A stretch of 64,000 nucleotides of DNA from Pseudomonadota bacterium (GCA_016195085.1 JACQAG010000003.1:1-64000); one strand, 5' to 3'. Positions 27,460 through 37,318 are shown, numbered from the stretch's first letter. The notes: a model not told the origin generated them from the sequence alone. Translations and numbers: made by a program.

Positions 27460-29321
27460 CCGCATTGGGCGGGCAGTTCCTGCTGTTCTGGCCCGGATGG
27501 GACGGACTCCTCGGCGTCGCCGCGTCGGTTGCGGTGTTTCTCGGCTTTGCCGCGATCGGCTCGCGAGCCGGCAAGAGACGTTTCGCGGCCGCCGATGTCG
27601 TGGTCGGCTGGGGGGTCGGCGCGGGAGCGGTGACGCTTCTCGGCACGCTGAGCCATGGGCCGCTGACGCTCTGGGGTGGCGGATTGGCGGCCGTGGCGAT
27701 CCTGGCGGCGGGCTGGCAGATCCGCCGCGGCGAGGCGATCGCCGGGGCCTGGCTGTGGCCCATCCTCGCGCTCATGCTGCCGCTCTTGCTGCTGGTGGCG
27801 GGCTCGGGCTTCACCAATTGGGATGATTTCACCCATTGGCTGCCGAATGCCGGCTATCTCTATCGCTTCGATGCCTTTCCCCGGGCCGATCTGCCGCCGA
27901 GCCCGTCGGTATCGCCGGCCTATCCCTACGGCCTCCCGCTCTGGAGCTTCTTCGTATCGGAGATTTCGGGGCGCTTCGTCGAGCGTGCAGGCGCGCTCGC
28001 CAATGTGCTGCTGCTCGGCGCCTTCGCCGCAATCTTGGCCGCCCTCATCGCCGAGCACGCCGGTATCGTGGAGACCCGCAGGACGCGCTGGGGTATCGCC
28101 GCCCTGGGACTTCTCGGCGCGAGCGCGCTCAATCCGGGGTTTGCTCCGAGCTTCGCCATCACCGCCTGGAGCGACAGCGCCACGTCGGTCGCGCTTGGCA
28201 CGACCGGCGTGCTTGGCTGGCGGCTCTTGGAGCATTTGCGCGATCGCGACCGCGAGGCCGCGCGCATCCTCGCCTGGCAATTCGGCTTCGCTGCCACGGC
28301 GTTGGTCAACCTTCGTCAGGCGAACCCGGTGCTGCTGGTCCTTCTCATGATCGGCATCGGTCTCATCGTCCTGCGCGACCCGGAGCAGCGGCCGGCCCCA
28401 TTCCTCAGGCTGCTGCCGATCATGCTGGGCCCACCCTTGTTGCTGACCCTCGCCTGGCGCCACTATGTCGCCGGCAACATTCCGGGTGGCGAGTTTCATT
28501 TCCTGCCGATCGCCGAATGGCGGCTGGCCGAGCTGCCCAAGATCCTGGACGGCGCCTTCCGGCAGAGCTATCCGAAGGCCTACTATTACGAGATGCTGGC
28601 CTTGAGCGCGCTCGGGCTGGCCGGCCTGTGGCGGCCGCATACCGCCTTCGCTCGGCTTGCGGCCCTCGTTGCCGTGGTCTTCCTCGGCTATGTCGGGTTT
28701 CTGCTATTCGCCTATGTGGCCGCAGCCTTTCCGGCGGTCGAAGCCGAGCGGGCCGCCTCCTTCTGGCGCTACAGCACCCATGCCGCACTTCTGGGAATGG
28801 CGGCGGCGGTCTACGGCCTCACGCAGCTCTGGAGCCGATGGCGGCGGCGGCGGGAATGGCCCACCGAGCCGGCAGGGATCGCGCTGGCGACGCTGGTTCC
28901 GCTCATGGTCCTGGTCTTTCCGTCCGCCTTGGTGCGCCCGGTCAGACCGGAAGAAGCCTTCATCCGCGGCATCGGCCATGAGCTCGCCGACTCGCTTCCC
29001 GCCGGAGCCAAGCTCGCCGTCATCCTGCCCGATGGGCTGGTCCATTACATGCTGAACTACGAGCTGATGCGGCTCGGGCGCGAGGATCGGGGGCTCAGCG
29101 CCTCGATGTATGTCGACGATTTCATGGGCGCGGAGATGCGGCAACGCCGGCTCATCGGCCTCGCCTCCGACGCCACGCTCCGCTACGCCTTCACCCTTGG
29201 CCGCTACCCTGAAGGTGTTCAGGCGCTGTCGGGCGATCTTGCCGCCAACGAGGCTGCCCTCTATGTGCGGGAGCCATCGGCCTGGCGGCTTGCCAGGCGC
29301 TGGCAGCGGCCGGCCCGCTAA
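27456..29321 (+). CDS. Large polytopic membrane protein, putative GT-C glycosyltransferase (GtrC-like)
   Basis: 621 residues, about twelve TM helices, soluble C-terminal ~100 residues. The first periplasmic loop has NWDDFTHWLPNAGYLYR, whose acidic pair could be the GT-C metal/acceptor site. It is clearly paralogous to the minus-strand protein at 22057-23964, with the same loop, the same LPxxEW motif and the same C-terminal layout, though it is considerably diverged. Start is TTG 27456 in a TTGA overlap with gtrA. Together with the two genes before it, it forms a GtrB-GtrA-GtrC-like set. Function inferred from context. Confidence 0.72.
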   Translation: MTALGGQFLLFWPGWDGLLGVAASVAVFLGFAAIGSRAGKRRFAAADVVVGWGVGAGAVTLLGTLSHGPLTLWGGGLAAVAILAAGWQIRRGEAIAGAWLWPILALMLPLLLLVAGSGFTNWDDFTHWLPNAGYLYRFDAFPRADLPPSPSVSPAYPYGLPLWSFFVSEISGRFVERAGALANVLLLGAFAAILAALIAEHAGIVETRRTRWGIAALGLLGASALNPGFAPSFAITAWSDSATSVALGTTGVLGWRLLEHLRDRDREAARILAWQFGFAATALVNLRQANPVLLVLLMIGIGLIVLRDPEQRPAPFLRLLPIMLGPPLLLTLAWRHYVAGNIPGGEFHFLPIAEWRLAELPKILDGAFRQSYPKAYYYEMLALSALGLAGLWRPHTAFARLAALVAVVFLGYVGFLLFAYVAAAFPAVEAERAASFWRYSTHAALLGMAAAVYGLTQLWSRWRRRREWPTEPAGIALATLVPLMVLVFPSALVRPVRPEEAFIRGIGHELADSLPAGAKLAVILPDGLVHYMLNYELMRLGREDRGLSASMYVDDFMGAEMRQRRLIGLASDATLRYAFTLGRYPEGVQALSGDLAANEAALYVREPSAWRLARRWQRPAR

Positions 29322-29338
29322 CCCCGGAAAGAGTTCCG

Positions 29339-30406
29339 ATGCCCAGCGGCGACATCGCCCATCGCAACAATCTTGACCTGCTGCGACTGGTCTTCGCGAT
29401 CACCGTCTTTCTGGTGCATGGATATGTGCTGTCGGGAAAACCCGAATTGAGCCTGCTCGGCACGGTGCTGTCGACGGACATCGCGGTGAAGTCATTTTTC
29501 GTCGTGAGCGGGTTGCTGATCTTCCGGAGCTACGAACGATCGAGCGGCCTCTTTTCCTATGCCGCGAAGCGAGCGCGGAGGATCTATCCCGCCTATGTCG
29601 CCTCGGTCCTGTTCTTTGCCGCGGTGCTCTACGCCGTCAGCGAGGCTTCGCCCGGCGCCTATTTCTCGGTGGCCTGGCTCAACTATGCGGCGTGGAACCT
29701 GGTGTTCCTCAACTTCCTCGATCCCCGGCTCCCGGGCGTGTTCGTCCACAATGCCTGGCAGGAGGTCAACGGCGCGCTATGGACGCTCAAAGTCGAAGTC
29801 ATGTTCTACGCCGCGGTGCCGTTGATAATATTCATATTTCGACGTATAGGTGTGCTCGTCTCGATCGTGTTCCTCTATATCTCGTCCGTTGCCTACGCCT
29901 ATGGGATGCTTCTTCTCTCAGGCCAATACGGGTCTCCGCTGCTCGCCACCTTGGCGCATCAACTTCCAGGGCAAATAAGTTACTTTGTTAGCGGCGCTTT
30001 TATTTATTATTACTTCGATATGTTAAAGAACATCATGCCGCAGGCGGCGATGGCGGCCATGGTTTTGCTCATCGTGGACAGCGTATCCGGCATTCATGTT
30101 TTTGAGCCCTTCGCCTTGGCAATCTTGATATCGACCGCCGCTTTTTACGTTTATTTGGGGAATTTCGGAAAATATGGAGATTTCTCTTTTGGTGTTTACA
30201 TCATTCACTTTCCGATCTTGCAGGCTCTCGTGCAGCTCGGGCTCTTCGACTATTCGCCTTACGGCGCGCTCGCCTTGGCAGCGGGGTTGGTTGGAGGCGG
30301 CGCCTTTCTCCTGTGGCGTCTGGTGGAAGAGCCCTTCCTCGCCCGCGCGTCCCACTACATCGCGGCAACGGAGCCGGGCCGGGATGCTCCCAGAGCGGCC
30401 TCCTAA
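29339..30406 (+). CDS. Acyltransferase 3 family membrane protein (OafA/YrhL type)
   Basis: 355 residues, about ten TM helices. The family motif near the start (NNLDLLRLVFAITVFLVHGY) contains the catalytic His, followed by FFVVSGLLIFRSY and RARRIYPAYV, as in enzymes that O-acetylate or acylate surface polysaccharide. A GGAAAGAG site precedes the ATG. The middle of the gene (about 29820-30230) is conspicuously AT-rich with codons such as ATA, TTA and TAT, unlike both ends, which hints at acquisition or recombination. Its TAA overlaps the PAP2 gene's stop on the other strand. Confidence 0.88.
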   Translation: MPSGDIAHRNNLDLLRLVFAITVFLVHGYVLSGKPELSLLGTVLSTDIAVKSFFVVSGLLIFRSYERSSGLFSYAAKRARRIYPAYVASVLFFAAVLYAVSEASPGAYFSVAWLNYAAWNLVFLNFLDPRLPGVFVHNAWQEVNGALWTLKVEVMFYAAVPLIIFIFRRIGVLVSIVFLYISSVAYAYGMLLLSGQYGSPLLATLAHQLPGQISYFVSGAFIYYYFDMLKNIMPQAAMAAMVLLIVDSVSGIHVFEPFALAILISTAAFYVYLGNFGKYGDFSFGVYIIHFPILQALVQLGLFDYSPYGALALAAGLVGGGAFLLWRLVEEPFLARASHYIAATEPGRDAPRAAS

Positions 30407-31185
30407 AGCGGGGCGGAGGATGACCGGATCGCCGAAGGAGATGGCGCCTCCGGCCGCAGCCGGTAGCCGCGGCGCGCTGCAGCCCAACCGAGTACGACGG
30501 CACCCAACGCGCCGAGATAGAGCCCGGCCAACGCGTCGCTGAGATAATGCTGGGTGATCACGACGCGGGATGCGGTCACGGCAAGGGCGAAGACGAGGTA
30601 GACCGGCCACGGCCGCGGCCACAGCACATACAGCGCCATCGCCAAGGCGCCGGCGGTGGTGGCGTGGCCGGAGGGAAACGACCAGAGATCGGCCGTGGTC
30701 GCCAACGGGTGAAAGCCGTGGAAATCTGCAGCGAACAGCAGTTTGGGCCGCGCCCGGCCGACGGCGATCTTGACGACATCGGCGGCAAGTCCGGTCCCGG
30801 CAACCGCTGCGAAGATATAGCCTGCCTGCAGCAATCTCTGCCGCCAGCGTTCGCGGATGGCCTCGTCCGTGCGGGTGCGGCGGATCCAGAGCGCGGCGAG
30901 TCCGACGACGCCGCTCGGAAACAGGTACCACCGCGCCTCGCCCAGGCGCGTGATCCACTGGAAGACCGGAACGACCGGGCCCGCATGCTCGCGCAGCAGC
31001 AGCGCCAGCGGCCGATCCAAGGCCAGCATGGCGGAGAGGATGATCGCGGCCGTGACCGCGGTCAGGGCGAGGAAGAGCCGGAATGCCCGTGCGTGCTCCG
31101 CTCCGTCCCTGAGCGCGACCGGCCAGAACCAGCGGAGCGACGCGGTCTCTAGGGCGCCTGACCGTAAAGTCTGAGGCTGATCCAT
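30403..31185 (-). CDS. PAP2-family membrane phosphatase
   Basis: 260 residues with five to six TM helices and the three PAP2 catalytic motifs in order: KIAVGRARP, SFPSGHATT and SRVVITQHYLSDAL. Such proteins dephosphorylate lipid phosphates, for example undecaprenyl pyrophosphate or lipid A phosphate, on the periplasmic face. ATG 31185 lies inside the 3' end of the ArnT-like gene (37-base overlap on the same strand), so the two are probably co-expressed. The much longer open frame upstream is an accidental frame across that gene. Confidence 0.9.
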   Translation of the reverse strand: MDQPQTLRSGALETASLRWFWPVALRDGAEHARAFRLFLALTAVTAAIILSAMLALDRPLALLLREHAGPVVPVFQWITRLGEARWYLFPSGVVGLAALWIRRTRTDEAIRERWRQRLLQAGYIFAAVAGTGLAADVVKIAVGRARPKLLFAADFHGFHPLATTADLWSFPSGHATTAGALAMALYVLWPRPWPVYLVFALAVTASRVVITQHYLSDALAGLYLGALGAVVLGWAAARRGYRLRPEAPSPSAIRSSSAPL

Positions 31186-32846
31186 TCCCCTCTGGAATAG
31201 TTGAAGCCCTCGAGGCTGTCGAGCACGCGGTAGGGCGTGCCGGCGGCATCGATGGCGCGCCGGAAGGCGCCATCCTCGCGGTCGCGGACCAGCGCCAGGT
31301 GGTCGTTCGCGGCGGCGAGATGCCGGGCGGCTGCCTCGGCGTCGAGGAACTTGAGGCGCGTGCCCACCAGAAACACGAGACTGGGCTCCGTGTAGCCGAC
31401 ACTGGCGATCGCGGCCGCACCCTCGGCCGAGCGGTTGTGGCGGGCAACGCTCTCTGCGGCGGCGCGGCTCACCCACAGCCCATCCAGCCGGGGAAGGACA
31501 TGACCGAAGGTCCCGGCCAGGATCATGGCGGCACCGAGGAGCGCTATCGCCGAGGCCATCCGCCATCGCTTCCGGTACGCCAGGGTCGCGACCGCACCGG
31601 CGAGTGCGGTGGCAAGGAGAGCCAGTACGATTACGGCGGCGCCCACGGTGCTGTGGAGCAGCATCGCGAGACCGAGCGGGGCTGCGGCGATTGCCAGGGA
31701 TATCACCAGCCACAGGGTGCCGATGGCCCGAGGCCAACGGTGCTCCAGCGGGGTCAAGGCACCGGCCGCCGCGCGCTGCACGAGATCTGCCGACAGCAAC
31801 GCCAGCGCCGGATAGGTGGGCAGCACATAGCTCGGCAGCTTGGTCGGGACCAGCTCGAACATGACCCAGGCGGGAATGAGCCAGGCCAGGCAGAAGCGGA
31901 CGGAAGGCTCGAGACGGCGCTGCCAGGCATGGATCAGTGCCGGCCAGGCGAAGAGCGAGGCCGGCCAGAACGCCAGCATCATCAAGACGAGGTAGTAGCC
32001 CGGCGGCGCGCCGTGGCCTTCCTGTCCCGAAACCAGCTTCGGCAAGAGATCGGTGGTCACGGCATCGGCAATGAACCCGCCATCGGTGGCGAAGCTGACG
32101 GCAATGAACCAGGGGGCCGCGATCGCGGCGGCGAGCGGCACGCCGATGATCGGCCGGAGCCGGCGCCAGAGGCCCCAGTCGCGATCCGTGACGGCGAGCG
32201 CCAGCAAGGTCAGGAGGCTGACCGCCGGTATCACCGGCCCCTTGATCAGGATCGCAACACCTTCGGCCGCCCAGAACATCAGAACCGGTCCGAGACGGCG
32301 CGGCGCTCCGCGGCGCGCTTCGAGATAGATCCGGCCGAGCGCTCCTTGCGAGGCGACGGCCGTCGCCAACAGGCACGCATCGGTATGCGCCTGCCTGGCG
32401 ACGACCGCGAACAGCACCGAGGCGCCGAGAAAGCCGGTAGCCAGCAGAGCCGAGCGAGGCTCGAACAGGCGGCTGCCGGCGGTGTAGGTCAGCATGAGCG
32501 CCGCCAGCGCGCCCAGGAGCGAGGGTAGGCGATAAGGCCAGATCGCGGCCCCGGGAAAGAGGCCCGTGGCCCAGACCGAAGCCGCCTCCAGCCAATAGAT
32601 TCCGACTGGCTTCTTGTGGCGGGGCTCCTCTTGAAAGCGGATGCGGACGAAATCGCCCGTTTCCAGCATCTGCTTGGCCGCCTGTGCATAGCGCGATTCA
32701 TCGCGGTCGACCGGCGGCAGGCTGAGAATGCCCGGCGCCAGCGCCAGCCAGCCAAGCACGAGAATGACGAGATAGGGGAGCGGGCCCCGCGTGGAGCTGG
32801 GCAGGGGCAAGAGCGGCCTCGCGAGGGGTCGAGCGGGTTCGAGCAT
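31149..32846 (-). CDS. ArnT-like glycosyltransferase (GT39/GT83-type, lipid-linked sugar donor)
   Basis: 565-residue GT-C protein with about 11-13 TM helices. The first periplasmic loop carries VDRDESRYAQAAKQMLETGDFVRIRF, the canonical ArnT/PMT acidic motif, followed by HKKPVGIYWLEA. ArnT itself moves 4-amino-arabinose from an undecaprenyl carrier to lipid A; the actual sugar here cannot be read from sequence. ATG 32846 gives a basic N-terminus just before TM1; the longer frame upstream has no similarity. It is paired with the PAP2 phosphatase, consistent with lipid A or polyprenyl phosphate remodelling. Confidence 0.88.
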   Translation of the reverse strand: MLEPARPLARPLLPLPSSTRGPLPYLVILVLGWLALAPGILSLPPVDRDESRYAQAAKQMLETGDFVRIRFQEEPRHKKPVGIYWLEAASVWATGLFPGAAIWPYRLPSLLGALAALMLTYTAGSRLFEPRSALLATGFLGASVLFAVVARQAHTDACLLATAVASQGALGRIYLEARRGAPRRLGPVLMFWAAEGVAILIKGPVIPAVSLLTLLALAVTDRDWGLWRRLRPIIGVPLAAAIAAPWFIAVSFATDGGFIADAVTTDLLPKLVSGQEGHGAPPGYYLVLMMLAFWPASLFAWPALIHAWQRRLEPSVRFCLAWLIPAWVMFELVPTKLPSYVLPTYPALALLSADLVQRAAAGALTPLEHRWPRAIGTLWLVISLAIAAAPLGLAMLLHSTVGAAVIVLALLATALAGAVATLAYRKRWRMASAIALLGAAMILAGTFGHVLPRLDGLWVSRAAAESVARHNRSAEGAAAIASVGYTEPSLVFLVGTRLKFLDAEAAARHLAAANDHLALVRDREDGAFRRAIDAAGTPYRVLDSLEGFNYSRGEWISLRLYGQAP

Positions 32847-33036
32847 GCCCGAACCAGGGACACCCTGTTCGCAAGCCCGGCCGCTTCGCAAGCAGAAAAG
32901 CCCGGCCCCCCGCGCGGGTGCTTGGCCCGGGCAATCGGCGCCACTATCATTGACACCACCCACCGTTGCCCCTATCCCCAGATTCAACCGTCCATCAGCC
33001 CGTTTGCGGCAAGGCCGGAGCCCCCCGGAGGAAGCC

Positions 33037-34557
33037 ATGCGCATCTCGTTCAGCAAACTAGAACTGCCCGTGAAGGGCGCTTTCGTCGTCGGCGCCTACG
33101 AGGGCAAGAAGCTCGCCGCCACCGCCCAGAAACTGGATCGCCGCACCCGCGGCGCACTGACGCGCGCCATGGCGGCGAGCCGGTTCACCGGCAAGGCGAA
33201 GCAGACGCTGTCGATCCTGGCGCCTTCGGGGGTGCGGTTGAACCGGATCGTCATCTTGGGCCTGGGCAAGGATCCAGGCAGCGCCAAAGGCAAGGACAAT
33301 GCGGTCGATGAAGAGGCGGTGCTGGTTCGACTCGAGGCGCTGGGCGGGGCGCTCTACGCCGATCTGGCCCGTTCGGGCGAGAGCGACGTCACCGTCGCCC
33401 TCGATATCGAGGGCCCGGAAGCGGCGCATTGTGCCGTGCATGTCGCCTTCGGCGCTCGGCTCCGGTCCTATCGCTTCGACAAATACAAGACCAAGCAGAA
33501 GCCGGAGGATCGGCCCACGCTCGCGCGCCTCACCGTCCTCGTCGATGATTTCGCCACGGCGCGGAAGCTCTGGCCGACCCATGAGCGGTACGCGGAGTCC
33601 ATCGAGTTCACCCGCGATCTCGTCTCCGAGCCCGGCAACATCATCTTTCCCAAGAGCCTGGCCGAGCAGTGCAAGAAGCTGGGCGAGGTGGGCGTCGCGG
33701 TCGAGGTGCTAGGCATCAAGGAGATGACCAAGCTCGGCATGGGGGCACTCCTCGGCGTCGGCCAAGGCAGCGCGCAGGAAAGCCAGCTCGTGGTCATGCA
33801 GTGGAAGGGTGCCGATGCGAAGACGAAGCCCATCGCCTTCGTCGGCAAGGGTGTCACCTTCGACACCGGCGGCATCTCGATCAAGCCAGCCCAGAACATG
33901 GAAGACATGAAGTGGGACATGGGTGGGTCCGGCACCGTGATCGGCCTCATGCGCCAGCTGGCCCAGCGCAAGGCGCGGGTCAATGCCGTCGGCATCGTCG
34001 GCCTGGTCGAGAACATGCCGTCCGCCACGGCGCAGCGGCCTGGCGACATCGTCAAGACCATGTCCGGGCAGACCGTGGAGGTGATCAACACCGACGCCGA
34101 GGGGCGTCTGGTTCTGGCCGACGCGCTTTGGTACTGCCAGGATCGCTTCAAGCCGCAATTCATGATCGACCTCGCCACGCTGACCGGTGCCATCATCATT
34201 TCGCTCGGCCATGAGCATGCCGGCCTGTTCTCCAACGACGACGAGCTGGCCGACCGGCTCATCGCGTCGGGCAAGGCGACGGGCGAGACCGTGTGGCGCA
34301 TGCCCTTGGGCGAGGCCTACGACAAGGCGATCGACTCCGATGCGGCCGACATGAAGAACGTCGGCAACCGCGCCGGCGGCAGCATCACCGCGGCGCAGTT
34401 CATCCAGCGCTTCGTCAACAAGCTCCCCTGGGCGCATCTCGACATCGCCGGCATGGCCTGGTCGTCCAAGGACAAGCCCACGGTGCCGAAGGGGGCGACC
34501 GCGTTCGGGGTGCGTCTCCTGGATCGGCTGGTGGCGAAGTACTACGAGGCGAGCTGA
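33037..34557 (+). CDS. pepA: Leucyl aminopeptidase (M17)
   Basis: Cytosolic hexameric metallo-aminopeptidase removing N-terminal residues from peptides. The 506-residue product has the metal/catalytic motifs VGKGVTFDTGGISIKP, KWDMGGSGTV and the signature NTDAEGRLVLADAL. ATG 33037 is preceded by a strong ribosome-binding site (GGAGGAA, 33027-33033), which decides against the longer upstream frame. It is divergent from the ArnT-like gene and followed by holC, a common pair in proteobacteria. Confidence 0.96.
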   Translation: MRISFSKLELPVKGAFVVGAYEGKKLAATAQKLDRRTRGALTRAMAASRFTGKAKQTLSILAPSGVRLNRIVILGLGKDPGSAKGKDNAVDEEAVLVRLEALGGALYADLARSGESDVTVALDIEGPEAAHCAVHVAFGARLRSYRFDKYKTKQKPEDRPTLARLTVLVDDFATARKLWPTHERYAESIEFTRDLVSEPGNIIFPKSLAEQCKKLGEVGVAVEVLGIKEMTKLGMGALLGVGQGSAQESQLVVMQWKGADAKTKPIAFVGKGVTFDTGGISIKPAQNMEDMKWDMGGSGTVIGLMRQLAQRKARVNAVGIVGLVENMPSATAQRPGDIVKTMSGQTVEVINTDAEGRLVLADALWYCQDRFKPQFMIDLATLTGAIIISLGHEHAGLFSNDDELADRLIASGKATGETVWRMPLGEAYDKAIDSDAADMKNVGNRAGGSITAAQFIQRFVNKLPWAHLDIAGMAWSSKDKPTVPKGATAFGVRLLDRLVAKYYEAS

Positions 34558-34598
34558 ACGCCGGCGGCGGCCGAGGCGCCGGCTGCAAGCTCGGAGCC

Positions 34599-35045
34599 AT
34601 GACCGAGGTCAGCTTCTACCACCTGACCACCCGGCCCTTGGAATGGGCGCTGCCGCGTCTCTTGGAGAAGGTGGTGGCGACGGGCAAGCGGGCGGTCGTC
34701 ATGGCGGGCTCGGAGGAACGGGTCGAGGCGCTCAACGCGCAGCTCTGGACCTATGACCCGGCCTCGTTCCTTCCCCATGGCAGTGTGCGCGACGGCACAC
34801 CCGAAGAGCAGCCGATCTGGCTCACCCGGGCGGAAGAAAACCCGAACGGTGCCTCGATCCTGGTGCTGACCGACGGCGTGGCCTCGCCCGGGATCGGCGG
34901 CTTCGAGCGCTGCCTCGACCTCTTCGATGGAAACGATGCCGGCCAGCTCGCCGCCGCCCGCGAGCGCTGGGCCGTCGCCAAGGCGGCGGGCCATGCCGTC
35001 ACCTATTGGCGGCAAACCGCCGCCGGCGGCTGGGAAAAGGGTTAA
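34599..35045 (+). CDS. holC: DNA polymerase III subunit chi
   Basis: Clamp-loader accessory subunit linking the replisome to SSB. The 148-residue product starts MTEVSFYHLTTRPLEWALPRLLEK, typical of HolC, with conserved LWTYDPASFLPHG and PIWLT segments and FDGND near the C-terminus. It begins 41 bases after pepA, its usual neighbour, and is probably in the same transcript. The upstream extension of the frame runs through pepA and is not coding. Confidence 0.93.
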   Translation: MTEVSFYHLTTRPLEWALPRLLEKVVATGKRAVVMAGSEERVEALNAQLWTYDPASFLPHGSVRDGTPEEQPIWLTRAEENPNGASILVLTDGVASPGIGGFERCLDLFDGNDAGQLAAARERWAVAKAAGHAVTYWRQTAAGGWEKG

Positions 35046-35173
35046 CGGGACTAAACCAAAGTAAATAAAGGCTTACTAGCTCGGCCTCATACTTTCGACG
35101 GATGGTTCGGATGGTGCGGCCGCGGTTCTAATGCCGCCGGAGAGGAACCTCTTTCCCCGGAGACCGTATTGCC

Positions 35174-37309
35174 ATGAGCACTATCAAGCTTGCGTCCGTG
35201 TCGACCAGCACGGGCCTCCTCGGCCGGCTATCGGCCAATGCCCTGTTGAAATCCACCATCGCCGTCATGGCGGCGGTGATCGTCGCGATGCTGGCGGCGA
35301 ATACCTGGAGCTCCTGGCAGAGACTGACGGCGGCGGGGCGCATCCTCGCGGTAGCCGACGCTTCCGGCTACGCCTTCGTCGCGATGCATCGGATGCGCAC
35401 CGACCGCTCCTCGACCTTCCGATCGATCAACTCGGATGAGCTGCTCGACAAGGACATGCAATCCTATATCCGCACCGCCCGCGAGGCCGAGATGCCGGCC
35501 GCCAGGGCGGTCGCCGAGCTGGCGGCTTCGCTCGACTTCACCGACCGGGCAACCTTGGTGCCCGAGCTGCAGCGCACGATCACCGCTCTGGATGCCCTGC
35601 AGAAGGAGTCCTGGGACGCCTTCACCAAGCCGAAGTCGGCGCGCCGCTTGGCCATGGCCAAGGAGTACATGGACGAGGGGACGAAGTTTCTGGAGATACT
35701 CGACAAGCTCTCCCAGCGGCTGTTCGCCTCGATCAAGAACAGCGACGCTCTCGTCGACCAGATGATGGAGATGAAGCAGCTGGCATGGCAGGTCCGCAAT
35801 GCCGGCGGCGAGGCCTCGCTCATCATCTCGAATGGCCTCGTCAGCGGACGCCTTTCTCCTGAGGCCCAGCTGAAATACACCAGCTGGGTCGGCGCCTCCG
35901 AGGCCGCCTGGGCCGCACTCGAGGACATGGCGTTCGGCCGGGTGCTGCCGGCGCGGCTCGTGGACGCGATGGCCACCGCCAAGAAGGACTATTTCGGCCA
36001 GGACTATATTGCGACCCGCGATCGGATGCTGAACGCGCTGCTAAACGGCGAAAAGACCGAGTACACCGTCAACCAGTGGGCGCCGGTGACGGTCCCCCGG
36101 CTCACCACTCTGCAGACGGTGGCCGAAGGCGCCCTCGACGCCGCGAAGAACCACGCCCAAGGGCAGCGGTCGGCGGCCGAGCGCGACCTCGTCCTGCAGC
36201 TGACACTCCTCATCGGCGCGCTCGGCTTCGCGCTTGGCAGCATGATGGCGGTCAGCCGGCGCGTCATCGGTCCCTTGTCCCGCATCCGCGATGCCATGCT
36301 GAAAGTCGCCAGCGGCGATCTGGAGGCGGACGCCTCGTTCCCGGGTCGCCAGGACGAGATCGGTCAGCTCGCCGACGCCTTGGGCACCTTCAAGCAGAAT
36401 GCGGTCGAGAAGGCCCGCATCGAGACCGAGCAGCGCGAGCGGCATGCCCAGGCGGCGTCGCGTCAGCAGTCCGTGGACGCCGCCATCGTCGCCTTCGAAG
36501 GCCAGATGCGCGAGGCGCTCGACGCCTTGGGCGGCGCTTCGGGCGAGATGCGCAAGACCTCGGACGGGCTCTCCAGCACCTCCGATCAGACCAATCGTCA
36601 GGTCAAGACCGCGGCGGCCGCAGCCGAGGAAGCTTCGAACAACGTGCAGACCGTGGCCGCGGCCTCCGAGGAGCTGAGTGCCTCCATCGCCGACATCGGC
36701 CAGCAGGTCTCGCGCGCGGCCAGCATCGCCAGCCGCGCGGTCGGCGAGGCGAAGCAGACGGACTCGACCGTGCAGGGGTTGACGGAGACCGCCGGCCGCA
36801 TCGGCGAGGTGGTGAAGCTGATCAACGACATCGCCGGACAGACCAATCTGCTAGCGCTGAATGCGACCATCGAGGCGGCGCGTGCCGGCGAGGCAGGCAA
36901 GGGCTTCGCCGTGGTCGCGGCGGAAGTGAAGTCGCTCGCCAACCAGACCGCGAAGGCGACGGAGGACATCTCGGCGCAGATCACCGCCGTGCAGAACGTG
37001 ACCAAGGAGACGGCGGAGTCGATCAAGCGGATCGGCAGCACCATCGGCGAGGTCAGCACCGTCGCCACCTCGATCGCCTCGGCGGTGGAGCAGCAGGGTG
37101 CGGCCACCCAGGAGATCGCCCGCAACATCCAGCAGGCCTCGCGCCGCACGAGCGATGTGTCGGAGAACGTCGCGGGCGTGACCGCCGGCGCCGATGCCAC
37201 CGGCACCGCGGCGCATGGAGTGAAGTCGGCGGCCGAGGCCCTGGGTCAGCAGGCCGAGCGCCTCAGGAGCCAGGTCAGCGACTTCCTCGGCAAGATCCGC
37301 GCCGCCTGA
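35174..37309 (+). CDS. Methyl-accepting chemotaxis protein
   Basis: 711-residue transmembrane chemoreceptor. TM1 is at about residues 25-45, followed by a ~300-residue helical periplasmic sensor, TM2 at about 345-365, HAMP at about 366-420 ([24 protein letters not shown]) and a signalling domain to the end. The CheA/CheW-binding hairpin tip is intact ([34 protein letters not shown]). No C-terminal CheR/CheB-binding pentapeptide is evident. Ligand unknown. GGAGA lies upstream of the ATG. A hairpin terminator follows at 37319. Confidence 0.94.
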   Translation: MSTIKLASVSTSTGLLGRLSANALLKSTIAVMAAVIVAMLAANTWSSWQRLTAAGRILAVADASGYAFVAMHRMRTDRSSTFRSINSDELLDKDMQSYIRTAREAEMPAARAVAELAASLDFTDRATLVPELQRTITALDALQKESWDAFTKPKSARRLAMAKEYMDEGTKFLEILDKLSQRLFASIKNSDALVDQMMEMKQLAWQVRNAGGEASLIISNGLVSGRLSPEAQLKYTSWVGASEAAWAALEDMAFGRVLPARLVDAMATAKKDYFGQDYIATRDRMLNALLNGEKTEYTVNQWAPVTVPRLTTLQTVAEGALDAAKNHAQGQRSAAERDLVLQLTLLIGALGFALGSMMAVSRRVIGPLSRIRDAMLKVASGDLEADASFPGRQDEIGQLADALGTFKQNAVEKARIETEQRERHAQAASRQQSVDAAIVAFEGQMREALDALGGASGEMRKTSDGLSSTSDQTNRQVKTAAAAAEEASNNVQTVAAASEELSASIADIGQQVSRAASIASRAVGEAKQTDSTVQGLTETAGRIGEVVKLINDIAGQTNLLALNATIEAARAGEAGKGFAVVAAEVKSLANQTAKATEDISAQITAVQNVTKETAESIKRIGSTIGEVSTVATSIASAVEQQGAATQEIARNIQQASRRTSDVSENVAGVTAGADATGTAAHGVKSAAEALGQQAERLRSQVSDFLGKIRAA

Positions 37310-37318
37310 GCCAGGGTC

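Noticed and set aside
31186-32595. N-terminal extension of the PAP2 frame to about 730 residues
   Set aside because: It runs in an alternative frame through the ArnT-like gene and has no family similarity; the PAP2 domain is complete from 31185.
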